Assembly: GCA_016291085.1 (NCBI GenBank)
Contig: JAEEVW010000012.1
Coordinates: 25,724-89,723 of the forward strand
Direction of reading: 5' to 3'
Source: Prevotella sp.
Lineage (GTDB): Bacteria > Bacteroidota > Bacteroidia > Bacteroidales > Bacteroidaceae
DNA: 64,000 bases
The notes under the pieces were generated by a model. That model was not told where the DNA came from and made no database searches. It was given only the letters and a program-made list of their open reading frames with translations. Positions 26,611 to 34,854 of this stretch are shown here, piece after piece (the stretch's first letter is position 1; each line of letters opens with the position of its first letter). The translations under genes and the position numbers were made by a program.

Positions 26611-26931
26611 TTACTTCTGCTGCTGCGGTGTGCTCGATGGATCTTTGAACACGTAGCCCTTGTCAACCTTAATCACTACGCCGTCGGCAATCTTCACCTC
26701 GATGATGCCCGTTGCCAGGTCAATCTTCTTGACAATGCCATAGATGCCACCGCCAGTGATGACCTCAGCACCCTCTGCCAGCGAGTTCTGGAAATTCTGA
26801 ATCTCCTTCTGACGCTTCTGCTGGGGTTTGATCATGAAGAAATACATGATGGCAAAGATGGCCACCATCATAATAATAAAGCTCATGCTGCCGCCACCCT
26901 GGGCCTGTGCAGCCAAAATAATCTGTGTCAT
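26611..26931 (-). CDS. yajC: preprotein translocase accessory subunit YajC
   Basis: Small inner-membrane partner of SecDF in the Sec holotranslocon. One membrane helix (MSFIIMMVAIFAIMYFFMIK) is followed by the family signature KPQQKRQKEIQNFQNSLAEGAEVITGGGIYG, written here across two segments of the protein. 106 residues is typical. Belongs to the nusB-to-coaE operon and is separated from nusB by a composite repeat element. Confidence 0.93.
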   Translation of the reverse strand: MTQIILAAQAQGGGSMSFIIMMVAIFAIMYFFMIKPQQKRQKEIQNFQNSLAEGAEVITGGGIYGIVKKIDLATGIIEVKIADGVVIKVDKGYVFKDPSSTPQQQK

Positions 26932-26964
26932 AATCTAAATATTAATATTTATAAATTTTGAATT

Positions 26965-27090
26965 TTGAGTGTTGAATGTTGAATGATTCTCGCTTCGCTG
27001 CGATGTTTGAATGTAGAATTCTCAATTCTTCATTGGTTAATCGCCGTAGGCGACCACTCATCATTCCTCATTCCACATTCCTCATTTTCT
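26965..27090. repeat. composite element: GAATGTT/CATTCCTC arrays with two TCGC-GCGA hairpins
   Basis: Left array GAATGTTGAATG, hairpin TCGC-TTCGCT-GCGA (26990-27003), a middle AATTCTCAATTCTTC stretch, hairpin TCGCC-GTA-GGCGA (27041-27053), right array CATTCCTCATTCC and ATTCCTCATTTTC. The same order of parts occurs inside mfd at 46900-47046. Confidence 0.8.
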
Positions 27091-28014
27091 CATCTGTTTC
27101 ATCAGTCTGCCCGTCTCTACCAGATGGTGGGCAATGGCATCGAGCATGCCGTTGATGTACCCTGCACTGCGTGGGGTGGAGTAGAGCTTGGACAGTTCCA
27201 CATATTCATTGATAGTGACGCTGATGGGGATGCTGGGGAAGGTCATCATCTCGGCAATGGCAATCTGCATGATGATGATGTCCATGTAGGCAAGACGGGA
27301 AAAGTCCCAGTTGCGCGACGCCTCGCTCATGTAGTGCTGATATTCCTCACCATTCAGGATGGTGGCACGGAACAGCTTGCGGGCGTAGTCTTTGTCCTCC
27401 TCCGAGTCGTATTCGGGCAACAGTTCCTGCGACGCACTGTTCCTTTCCTCGAAACGCTTAATGGTCTTCAGCACGAAGGTGTCTACCACCTCCTTGTCGT
27501 CGTTCCAGTACAAGCTCTGTTCCTCCAACAGGGCATCCAGGTCGGGGTTGTCCTGTATCAGTGTGCGATACAGCTTGCGCCACACCTCACGATCGGCCAT
27601 ATAGTCGTCGTCCGCGGAATCCATATAGTCCTTGTAAATCTCGCTCTCCGTAATCTGCAGGTAGATTTTCTTCAGGAATTCGGGCTGCTCGTCCCACGAC
27701 TTCTTCTGGGTTTCCATGAAGTCGTTCAGCATCTTGTTCTGTTCCAGCTGCAGGGCGAAACGGTTGTAAATAAACTTCGTCGAAGGCATAGGTGTGCCTT
27801 CGCGTTTGGCTCTGGCCTCGGCCACTTCCACATGGCGACGGGCCTCGCGGGTAATGCCCACGATGAGTGCCAACAGATAGTTATACATGTCGTAGGCTTT
27901 CGACAGGCTGAACATCAGCTCTTTTTCAGCTGTGTCGATGTTCTTGCTGCCGTTCTGATAGTACGCATAACTCAGTTGTACTACCTTGATTCTAATCAGT
28001 TCTCTGTTAATCAT
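27082..28014 (-). CDS. nusB: transcription antitermination factor NusB (long Bacteroidetes form)
   Basis: Part of the Nus complex controlling rRNA transcription. The 310-residue protein begins INRELIRIKVVQLSYAYYQNG, NusB-like, and has the second NusB half at the C-terminus: DYARKLFRATILNGEEYQHY, WDFSRLAYMDIIIMQIAIAE and INEYVELSKLYSTPRSAGYI. The length is about twice the proteobacterial protein, as usual in Bacteroidetes. The ATG at 28014 is preferred over an extension of 14 codons, most of which lies upstream of the -7 promoter box transcription start. First gene of the operon. Confidence 0.93.
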   Translation of the reverse strand: MINRELIRIKVVQLSYAYYQNGSKNIDTAEKELMFSLSKAYDMYNYLLALIVGITREARRHVEVAEARAKREGTPMPSTKFIYNRFALQLEQNKMLNDFMETQKKSWDEQPEFLKKIYLQITESEIYKDYMDSADDDYMADREVWRKLYRTLIQDNPDLDALLEEQSLYWNDDKEVVDTFVLKTIKRFEERNSASQELLPEYDSEEDKDYARKLFRATILNGEEYQHYMSEASRNWDFSRLAYMDIIIMQIAIAEMMTFPSIPISVTINEYVELSKLYSTPRSAGYINGMLDAIAHHLVETGRLMKQMRK

Positions 28015-28053
28015 AATTCTCTTTTCTAACGCTTTGATACGCTTATCAGTTTG

Positions 28054-28085
28054 CAAAATTACATAAAAAGAATCATATTCCCAAA
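28054..28085 (-). promoter_or_regulatory. nusB operon promoter
   Basis: Minus-strand TTTG-N20-TAATTTTG, exact spacing, with the predicted start about 35 bases before the nusB ATG. Confidence 0.8.
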
Positions 28086-28144
28086 TCTTACCTTATATAT
28101 TTATAGTTTTATGTCGTAGTTTTGATTTATTTTAATAAAAAAAA

Positions 28145-28172
28145 GAAGCCTCGGCTAACAAGCCGAGGTTTC
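28145..28172 (-). terminator. terminator of the small porin gene
   Basis: On the minus strand CCTCGGCT-TGTT-AGCCGAGG followed by CTTCTTTTTTTTATT. It sits about 20 bases past the stop of the gene ending at 28191. Confidence 0.85.
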
Positions 28173-28190
28173 TGTTCTGCTTTTCGCTTT

Positions 28191-28655
28191 TTAGAAATGA
28201 AGGACAACGCCGGCTCTCAGAATGCTCCAGCCACTGCCTTGAGTTTTGTAGACATACTCACCCTTCAGCGAGAAATTGCTAGTGATAGGATACTCCACAC
28301 CGGCACCCAGGTCTACACCCAGTCTTGTGTCTGTACCATCACCAGTCCATCCCATCAGGTTAAGACCTGCCAAAGGATAAATGGTAAACGAATCGCCCAG
28401 ATGGAAAAGGTACTCCAAGTTAGCCTCAACGTTCCAGCAGCTTACTCCGTCTTTCTTGAAATAGTAGTCGAACTCACCAACACCACGCACGTGATCCATC
28501 AACATGTAGCCAATGTTGGCACCGAGACCCAAGTTATGGGGAGAGTCAATCATGTAGTTGAAGTGAGCACCAAAAGAAACGTCACCTTTGTCAGTTTGTG
28601 CGAACGATGTTGCACTGGCAAGCATCATACACATTGCAATAAACAATTTCTTCAT
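28191..28655 (-). CDS. outer membrane beta-barrel protein
   Basis: A 154-residue secreted protein with signal peptide KKLFIAMCMMLASATSFAQ. The mature part alternates polar and hydrophobic residues in strand-length blocks (DVSFGAHFNYMIDSPHNLGL, GVGEFDYYFKKDGVSCWNVE) and ends with aromatic residues (LRAGVVLHF), a typical eight-stranded porin-like barrel of the OmpA/OmpX type. Substrate or function is unknown. Monocistronic, with its own promoter and terminator. Confidence 0.82.
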   Translation of the reverse strand: MKKLFIAMCMMLASATSFAQTDKGDVSFGAHFNYMIDSPHNLGLGANIGYMLMDHVRGVGEFDYYFKKDGVSCWNVEANLEYLFHLGDSFTIYPLAGLNLMGWTGDGTDTRLGVDLGAGVEYPITSNFSLKGEYVYKTQGSGWSILRAGVVLHF

Positions 28656-28697
28656 AATCTTTCGTTTTAATGATTAAATAAATATGTAAATCTGTGG

Positions 28698-28729
28698 CAA
28701 AGGTAGGACATTTTCTTTAAATAACCAAA
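28698..28729 (-). promoter_or_regulatory. promoter of the small beta-barrel gene
   Basis: Minus-strand TTTG-N20-TACCTTTG, full consensus. Confidence 0.8.
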
Positions 28730-28808
28730 AATTTTGTAGATTTTTTATAATTTAAAGTGAAATCCTACTCGTACTGCCCGACCTTTCGGGCAGTACGGGT
28801 TAAATATC

Positions 28809-29585
28809 TTACTTTACAATAACCTGCTTGCCGTTGTTGATGTAGACTCCCTTCTGGGAAGGCTTGCTGATGTTGCGTCCGTTCAGGTCGTAATAGTGGT
28901 TGTCGGTAGCGGCATTGTGATTCACATCCTTAATAGACGTTACGTCACCAGCATTCATGTGTACAATCTCCAACTTTTCGGCTGTAGCAGATTGCTCTTC
29001 CCAGCTGAAACAGCATCGGGTGGGCAGGATTGACAACTCTTCGGTAGTGCGAATCAGCACACTCTCCAGAATCTCAACGTCCTGCTTGGAAGGAATGCCA
29101 TAGATGCCATTCTTCTGACGCGAATTCCAACTGCTGGAGAATGAAACCTGATTGCCCTGTCCGTCGTTCATGCGGATGGTCTTGATTTCCGCATTGATGG
29201 CGTTGACTTCCGTATTCTTGACTCTCATATACTGACGAGTGGGCGAAAAGATAAGGTAGGGTACGCCAGCCTTGATGCCATCGTTGGTGCAGTCGACAAA
29301 GCACAACTGCACGGTGGTGCCTACCTGGCGAATAGCTGCCAGTCGCTCTATTCTAACGTCTTTGGCTGTCGCAGCGAACTGCTCGGCACTCAGTGTCATA
29401 GGCAGACACAGCGTGTTATAGCCTGCAAAGAGATAGCGGTTCAGCTGGATAGGATTGTCAGTGCTCTGTACTTGTTCTACATTCAGTGTCTGTGTTTCGG
29501 TGTAGAGGTTCTTGACTTTTTGGGCTGTGGCTGTCTGTGCGCATGTCATCGCAAGAGCCATCATGGTGAGTACAATCTGTTTCAT
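28809..29585 (-). CDS. secreted protein with type IX-like C-terminal sorting motif
   Basis: A secreted protein of about 258 residues (an ATG two codons upstream is also possible). Signal peptide ends QTATAQ. The central part has no recognised fold (NRYLFAGYNTLCLPMTLSAEQF resembles repeats seen in Prevotella secreted proteins, also found in the gene at 62432 as YWNTLTLPFNLW). It ends YYDLNGRNISKPSQKGVYIN then NGKQVIVK, the short C-terminal signal common in Prevotella proteins exported by T9SS. With PorW/PorX in this window it is a likely cargo. Cysteines near residues 110 and 195 may pair. Confidence 0.75.
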   Translation of the reverse strand: MKQIVLTMMALAMTCAQTATAQKVKNLYTETQTLNVEQVQSTDNPIQLNRYLFAGYNTLCLPMTLSAEQFAATAKDVRIERLAAIRQVGTTVQLCFVDCTNDGIKAGVPYLIFSPTRQYMRVKNTEVNAINAEIKTIRMNDGQGNQVSFSSSWNSRQKNGIYGIPSKQDVEILESVLIRTTEELSILPTRCCFSWEEQSATAEKLEIVHMNAGDVTSIKDVNHNAATDNHYYDLNGRNISKPSQKGVYINNGKQVIVK

Positions 29586-29707
29586 AAGCATTAAGTTTTA
29601 ATTGGTTATTGCATTCTTTTAGGTGCAAATATAGTGATTATTAAGTAAAAAGCGGATGGTGAAAAGCGAAAAATTTGTAATCGCCTTCGTTTTTTTACAC
29701 TTCTTAA

Positions 29708-30301
29708 CTAATCAGCAGGGGAGAGAGGTCGTTTTATTATAAGGACGGGACCAAACAGAAAAAAGAGGAACAGGAGGACGGCAATCCAGGGGATGTGTGT
29801 GGCAAGTGGCGTGTTGAAGGTTGAGGGTGAGCTACTTCCAAAGCGACACTGGTATTGCTCCATGCGATTGATATAGGCATCGACCTGTGTCCAGTTGCCT
29901 GCCTCAACCTCCGTAGCGAGGCGAAGAAAGACCTCACGGATATATTTCTGGTGTTCCAGGTCGAGGTCGCTGGGCAAGGCGTCAGTCGCAGCATACCATT
30001 TGACCCCGTCTTCCGTACAATGCGGGAAGATTCGCAGCGTCTTCCAACCTTCGTACTGGAAGACATAGGTGGTGAATAGTTGTTGGAGGGTAAGACTGTC
30101 GCTGGTGGCTGTCTGATGAGTGCGGATATAGTTGCTGATGGTGCAAACATGCCCCTCGTCATCATTGACCAGCAAGCGACAGAAATGAGCAGCAGTCTCC
30201 TTGGGCAGGGTGTTTTGTGCTGCTAAAGGTAAAAAGGTAAAAAAGTAAAAGGGAAAAAGCATAAACCCTTTTGCCATAATAGTCTTTACGATTCTACCCA
30301 T
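29708..30301 (-). CDS. membrane-anchored exported protein of the di-haem/imelysin operon, function unknown
   Basis: A 197-residue protein with an N-terminal signal peptide (KGFMLFPFYFFTFLPLAAQ) and a C-terminal membrane helix (WIAVLLFLFFLFGPVLIIK) ending in a short basic tail, so the central part faces the periplasm. A second ATG at 30277 would give a tighter signal peptide. No family recognised. It lies 45 bases after the di-haem oxidoreductase gene and is likely its operon partner. The hydrophobic core of the signal peptide is encoded by a CTTTTTACC repeat that continues, inverted, in the upstream gap. Confidence 0.65.
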   Translation of the reverse strand: MGRIVKTIMAKGFMLFPFYFFTFLPLAAQNTLPKETAAHFCRLLVNDDEGHVCTISNYIRTHQTATSDSLTLQQLFTTYVFQYEGWKTLRIFPHCTEDGVKWYAATDALPSDLDLEHQKYIREVFLRLATEVEAGNWTQVDAYINRMEQYQCRFGSSSPSTFNTPLATHIPWIAVLLFLFFLFGPVLIIKRPLSPAD

Positions 30302-30350
30302 AGTCTTTACTTTTTTACCTTTTTACTTTTTACCTTTTTACTTTTCTTAG
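30228..30350. repeat. inverted GGTAAAAA / TTTTTACC arrays spanning a signal-peptide coding region
   Basis: Left array AAAGGTAAAAAGGTAAAAAA (30228-30262) lies in the start of the gene at 29708-30301; right array CTTTACTTTTTTACCTTTTT and on (30303-30350) is the complementary arm and reaches the stop of the next gene upstream. Confidence 0.75.
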
Positions 30351-32098
30351 ATGGCTTCAATGAATTTGACCACCGCCTGGCGGTCGGACTTCTTCAGCTT
30401 GTAGAACTTCTCTGTGGCCCGATAAGCATCCGACTGTTTGGAATAGCCGTGCCACATGATGGCCTCGATGACGGTACGTGCGCGACAGTCGTGCAGACGG
30501 TCGTCAGCGCCTGTCAGCCGGCGGCTCAGTCCGCGTCCCCAGAGTGGGGTAGTGCGGCACCAGCCCGTGCGGATGTCGTTCTTCATGAACAGACGGTGCT
30601 GCACCATGTCGGTATAGGGCCAGATGGTCTGGTTCGGATACTTGGGAAGCATCTGCGAGGCATCCTTGCCAATGCTCTGTGCGTAGGCCTTAGTAGAGGC
30701 ATCTACCCACATGTTGTCGGCACCCGTCTTCCACGAGGGACGATGACACTGTGCACAGCCTATCTCGTTGAATATTTCCTTGCCGCGCTGCACGTCAGCG
30801 TCGTTCAGGTTACGGGCGGCAGGAACGGCCAAACCACGGTGCCACACCATAAACTGGTAGTACTGCTTGTCTGACATCTCGTCCTGCCCGTTATAGGGCG
30901 CTCCGTTAAACAGGTACTTGTCGAAGGTTTCCTTTTTGGCTATCGACGAACAACTCAGAATCTCGTTCACGCGGTCCTTGATACCATCGTCTGTGCCGTC
31001 AGCATAGTAGGGATGCAGCAGGCTCGATTCTTGGGCACCATGCGACTTGATATAGGCAATAACTTCGGGATCTTCGCTCTGCGCCTTGGCCCATGCAGGA
31101 GTGCTGTAAAGCCAGTGGCGGTCGGAGCGTGTCACGTTGGTGATGTTCCAGATGGCGTTGGCTCCGGCTCCGTCTTGCAGCGTGCCACGAGTCATGGCAT
31201 AGGTGAATCGCTTCAGTGGTCCGTGATCGCCGTGGAAACTACCCGTGTCGTTATAGGGTGCAGAATAGTATGCCGATGCCTTGAAACGACCGGCCTCCTT
31301 ATCCCACATGGCTGGGTTCAGCTCGACGTATTTCGACTCCAGCGCCCACTGTGCCTCGATGTCCTCGTCGGTGATGGCGTCGATGAGCCCTGTACCATAA
31401 AGGCCGATGGTCGACTCCAGGCGCACCTCGTAGTTTGAGGGCTTCGGATTGGTGTTGAAGGCAGTGACAGGAATGGTCACTTCTGGATAAATCAGCGAAT
31501 ACTTCTCACCATCGTCTTCAAACTGCATGGGCAGTCCGCTTTCCATAGCTGTCACTTCCTTCCACTCTATTTTTATCTGACTTTCGTCGATGGGGGCTTT
31601 GAAGGGCGTCATGGCCTGTGTCTGCGGCATACCCGTCACCTCGGTGATGTAGCCGTTCGTGTCGGGGTGGTAGATGACCAGCAGATAGCCGTTGCCAATC
31701 TGATTAGCACGATACTCCGTCTGGCGCTTGCCATGACCATAGGCAGGGTGACAGGCAATGCACGAATTGCGCACCCAGGCAGGACCAAGACCTTTTCGGG
31801 GCTCCTGTTCGAAGGTGTATAGGTGTTCGAAGAAATCCTCACCGGTGTTGAAGTCGGCCTCCATACCGGCCTCCTGTGCGGCAGGTGTGATGGCCGAATA
31901 GCTGGCATTCTCCGTCGTTCCTAACGCACCGCCAGGAAACCACTCCTCAGCAGTGAAGTTACCCGTGGCTTTGCCAAAGACGTCTTCCTCTAGGGTCAGC
32001 GGCCCCAGATTACTGCTCTCAGTGGAATCGTCAGAACATGCTGACAGCCCAGTTACTGCCAGCATGCTTCCGAATAGTAGTTGTGATAGTTTATTCAT
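30347..32098 (-). CDS. di-haem oxidoreductase lipoprotein (DHOR/thiol oxidoreductase-like)
   Basis: A 583-residue lipoprotein (lipobox LSAC at residue 21) with two c-type haem sites, CIACH at 113-117 and CAQCH at 448-452. The overall pattern, including NSCIACHPAYGHGKRQ and DADVQRGKEIFNEIGCAQCH, matches the DHOR (COG3488) family, remote relatives of cytochrome c peroxidases that often accompany imelysin genes. It may oxidise ferrous iron or another donor in the periplasm; this is inference. Downstream of imelysin by 12 bases, so the two are co-transcribed. Confidence 0.85.
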   Translation of the reverse strand: MNKLSQLLFGSMLAVTGLSACSDDSTESSNLGPLTLEEDVFGKATGNFTAEEWFPGGALGTTENASYSAITPAAQEAGMEADFNTGEDFFEHLYTFEQEPRKGLGPAWVRNSCIACHPAYGHGKRQTEYRANQIGNGYLLVIYHPDTNGYITEVTGMPQTQAMTPFKAPIDESQIKIEWKEVTAMESGLPMQFEDDGEKYSLIYPEVTIPVTAFNTNPKPSNYEVRLESTIGLYGTGLIDAITDEDIEAQWALESKYVELNPAMWDKEAGRFKASAYYSAPYNDTGSFHGDHGPLKRFTYAMTRGTLQDGAGANAIWNITNVTRSDRHWLYSTPAWAKAQSEDPEVIAYIKSHGAQESSLLHPYYADGTDDGIKDRVNEILSCSSIAKKETFDKYLFNGAPYNGQDEMSDKQYYQFMVWHRGLAVPAARNLNDADVQRGKEIFNEIGCAQCHRPSWKTGADNMWVDASTKAYAQSIGKDASQMLPKYPNQTIWPYTDMVQHRLFMKNDIRTGWCRTTPLWGRGLSRRLTGADDRLHDCRARTVIEAIMWHGYSKQSDAYRATEKFYKLKKSDRQAVVKFIEAI

Positions 32099-32110
32099 GT
32101 CGTTTTATCA

Positions 32111-33373
32111 TTATTCTTCTGTTGTCGATTCCCAGTTAGTGGGGTCGTCGAAGTTCTTGTTCCAGATGACGGAACAGTACTTCACAAACGGAGCGGGCAT
32201 CTGGCCAATGGCGTCGATGGCGCTGTTGAAGGCACCCGTGACAGCTGTGTTGGTGGCATCCTGTCCGACGCTGGCGAAGAAGGCATTGAAGCTGCCTGCT
32301 GCTGCATTGCCGTTGGTGGAACCGAACCATACGTTGCGGATGCTGCGGATGTTATCCTGGAAATCGGTAATGGAGTTGTAGCTGTAGGGCGACTCCACAT
32401 AGGCGATGTCGCCAGCGGAGAAGGGATTGGCCACCTTGGCAGTACCTACCTCGTTACAGATAGCCACACACGAACCCTCGTCGCTGCTCAGCACCTGGGC
32501 AACGGCATCTTTCAGGCTGGGGAAGGTGCTCTTGCTGTCCTGTCCGGCACCAACAAGATTCTCGCCGTACGACAGGCCATTCTCCGTCTGGTAAGGAAGT
32601 CCGGCAGCCTTTACGACTGCTAAGCGATTGGCGTTCTTCTCGCCCTCCCAGGCTACCTGCAGCTGGAAGCAACGCTCCTTCAGCAGCTTGCACACCTGCT
32701 GGGCATATTTCAGTTCATCGGCACCACTGACGCTCTCGAAGTTCGTATAGGTGTCGTTGCCCTGTAACTCAGCCACTTTACGGTTCTGGCCGTTGCGGAA
32801 CAGGATGAACTCCAGTGCGTGGAAACCCAGAATGGTCGATTCGTCCTCAATCTGAGCCTTCATGCCACCCTTGAAGTAGTCGAGCAGTTCAGCACGATCC
32901 AAAGGCCACGAGTCGATGGTGGGGTCGATGCTGAAGTCGGAAGCAGCACCACCCAGGAAGGCTTCCGAGCGCTCCCAGTGCTGACGGGCAGCCTTGAAAT
33001 CAGCGCAGGCCTTGTCAATCTGTGCCTGAGTGATGGTGCTGGGAGTCAGACCATTCAGCGTCTTTTCGAGATCCTCTACGTCGTTAGCCAAGTCTGTGTA
33101 GGTGGGCACGATGACGTTGCTGACCAGATTCGTCAGTACTTGGCGCAGGGCAGCCTCCTGCTCAGCGCTCAGGCTCGACTTTGCAATCACCTCGTTGGCT
33201 TTGGTCAGCTGGTTGACGGTTTGTGCACAGGCATCGATGGCACTGATGCCATAGGTCTTGTCCTTGTACTTCTCGTCGCCAGTGTTGTTACCATTCTCAT
33301 TGTTGTCGCTGCTGCATGCAGCAAAGGCCAGTCCCATCATCAGGACTGCCGAAATTTGTAAAAACTTGTTCAT
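32111..33373 (-). CDS. imelysin-family lipoprotein
   Basis: Imelysin (IrpA/ICMP-like) proteins are periplasmic or surface proteins tied to iron acquisition. Lipobox AFAAC at residue 20; 420 residues form two helical bundles. The conserved motif GFHALEFILFRNG (GxHxxE) is present, along with SIDPTIDSWPLDRAELLDYF. It sits between a porin and the di-haem oxidoreductase in one operon. No peptidase activity is implied by the name. Confidence 0.87.
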   Translation of the reverse strand: MNKFLQISAVLMMGLAFAACSSDNNENGNNTGDEKYKDKTYGISAIDACAQTVNQLTKANEVIAKSSLSAEQEAALRQVLTNLVSNVIVPTYTDLANDVEDLEKTLNGLTPSTITQAQIDKACADFKAARQHWERSEAFLGGAASDFSIDPTIDSWPLDRAELLDYFKGGMKAQIEDESTILGFHALEFILFRNGQNRKVAELQGNDTYTNFESVSGADELKYAQQVCKLLKERCFQLQVAWEGEKNANRLAVVKAAGLPYQTENGLSYGENLVGAGQDSKSTFPSLKDAVAQVLSSDEGSCVAICNEVGTAKVANPFSAGDIAYVESPYSYNSITDFQDNIRSIRNVWFGSTNGNAAAGSFNAFFASVGQDATNTAVTGAFNSAIDAIGQMPAPFVKYCSVIWNKNFDDPTNWESTTEE

Positions 33374-33402
33374 ATCTATATTGAATTATGTGGTTATAAT
33401 GT

Positions 33403-34695
33403 TCAAAGAAAGAAGCCTTCATATGCTACGCCGATGTTCAGGCTGGGCTCGTCGTTATAGATGCTCTTCAGAAAACGCTTCGAATACTCCGCCTTGATGA
33501 CAATCTGGGGCAGGGGATGGTAGTTTACACCTACCGCCATGCGCTTTACTTCTGTGTAACCGTAGTCCGTACCTTTGGTCTTGCTGGCGTAGGGGTTGTA
33601 CTGCTCATAGCGTCCGAAGAGGTACAGTTTCTGGTTATCCTTGCGCAGGCTTTCTATCTGCGAGAAGATGTCGTAGCCAGCCTCGATGCCAACGGCATAG
33701 GCGTTCTTCGATACGAAGGCCGAATGCTTGAAGGGCGATTTCGAATTCAGTCGGTTGTACACATATTTCAGATGCTCAGCATCGCCCAGATAGCCATAGT
33801 CGGCTTGTCCCCGGACAATCCAATTGTGTCCTTTGTACGTGAAGTCAAAGGCACCAATCAGCACCTCACCCTTATATTCAGCATCTACGCCTGAAGCGTT
33901 TCTGGGATAGCTGTTTCCGATGCTTTGGCCGTAATATCCGCTCAGTCCGATGCGCAGTCCGGGAACTGTGTAGTTGTCCAGTCGCAATGATACGCCGTAT
34001 TTGTTGGCTACGTCGAATTCCAGCGGCGACTTGTGGCCTTTGTGAATCCAGCCTGTATTCGTGAAATTGTCAGCATTCAGACCAGCCAGCAGTTGTGCCT
34101 CATAGCGGAAGTCTCCGTAGCGTCCCCAGAACGATATACCCGTCTGGTGCCATGTCGAAGGCAGGATGGTGTTCTCGCCCTCAGGACGGTAGACGGTAAA
34201 GAAATTCAGCGGTTCGTGGTGGGCGTTGTTCAGACCCACGGGTACGACGATATGTCCTGCCCGCAGATTGGCAGCACGCGAGAACGACTTCTGAATCCAG
34301 AACTGCTCCAATTCTACCTCACCGCCTTTCTCGGTCTCCTGTTCCCATTCGCCGCCTTCCTCGTTTTCCTTCTCGTAGGCAATGCCGTTGCCACCGTGTT
34401 CAAATTCAATCTCCGTACTGAAACTCCAGCCCTTGCCGAAGTCGTAACCCAAATAAATGACAGCGTGGGGAATGTCGAAGCGCCCGTGCGATGGGTCGTT
34501 TTTGTGGGCTTCCGGCTCGCTGTATCGGCTCACGTGGTCGCTATACCAGTTGCGCGAGAACACAGCCTCTCCATACCCACCCACATGAAGGCGCGAGAGA
34601 ATCTTCTGCTGTATGGTACTATCGGCAGCATTTCCTTGGGCGTTACCAGCAAGGCATGCTGCTGTTGTCATCAGTGTGAATATCAGTCTTTTCAT
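33403..34695 (-). CDS. outer membrane porin (phosphate-selective porin-like)
   Basis: A 430-residue outer-membrane barrel. Signal peptide KRLIFTLMTTAACLAGNAQ; the ATG at 34695 is chosen over an upstream extension of 22 codons that covers the promoter. Features of the porin O/P type: LHVGGYGEAVFSRNWYSD, FDIPHAVIYLGYDFGKGWSF, AGHIVVPVGLNNAHHEPLNF, and a C-terminal strand ending VAYEGFFL. First gene of the porin-imelysin-DHOR operon; transport of iron or of an iron complex is inferred from context only. Confidence 0.83.
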   Translation of the reverse strand: MKRLIFTLMTTAACLAGNAQGNAADSTIQQKILSRLHVGGYGEAVFSRNWYSDHVSRYSEPEAHKNDPSHGRFDIPHAVIYLGYDFGKGWSFSTEIEFEHGGNGIAYEKENEEGGEWEQETEKGGEVELEQFWIQKSFSRAANLRAGHIVVPVGLNNAHHEPLNFFTVYRPEGENTILPSTWHQTGISFWGRYGDFRYEAQLLAGLNADNFTNTGWIHKGHKSPLEFDVANKYGVSLRLDNYTVPGLRIGLSGYYGQSIGNSYPRNASGVDAEYKGEVLIGAFDFTYKGHNWIVRGQADYGYLGDAEHLKYVYNRLNSKSPFKHSAFVSKNAYAVGIEAGYDIFSQIESLRKDNQKLYLFGRYEQYNPYASKTKGTDYGYTEVKRMAVGVNYHPLPQIVIKAEYSKRFLKSIYNDEPSLNIGVAYEGFFL

Positions 34696-34730
34696 CTTTT
34701 TTTTTGTGTTATGTGTTGCAAAATCGGGTG

Positions 34731-34761
34731 CAAAGGTAGACAGATTGTGACAAAGCGGCAA
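34731..34761 (-). promoter_or_regulatory. porin/imelysin operon promoter
   Basis: Minus-strand TTG-N20-TACCTTTG. The start falls about 30 bases before the porin ATG. It is back to back with the regulator promoter at 34793-34823, 31 bases apart. Confidence 0.7.
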
Positions 34762-34792
34762 TACCTAAAAATTATGAAAACACTTTTAAGTC

Positions 34793-34823
34793 TTGCGTGT
34801 TTCATGGAAAATGAGTACTTTTG
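34793..34823 (+). promoter_or_regulatory. hemerythrin-LuxR regulator promoter
   Basis: TTG-N20-TACTTTTG, with predicted start about 25 bases before the regulator ATG. Confidence 0.7.
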
Positions 34824-34854
34824 CAGCGTCATTTATAAATAAGGAACACGAGCG

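Noticed and set aside
25662..28029. Long plus-strand frames (328 and 348 codons) opposite the ybbR-like and nusB genes
   Set aside because: Antisense shadows of well-recognised genes; high G/C third positions explain the open frames.
34033..34842. 269-codon frame opposite the porin gene
   Set aside because: Shadow of the porin reading frame, runs through both divergent promoters.
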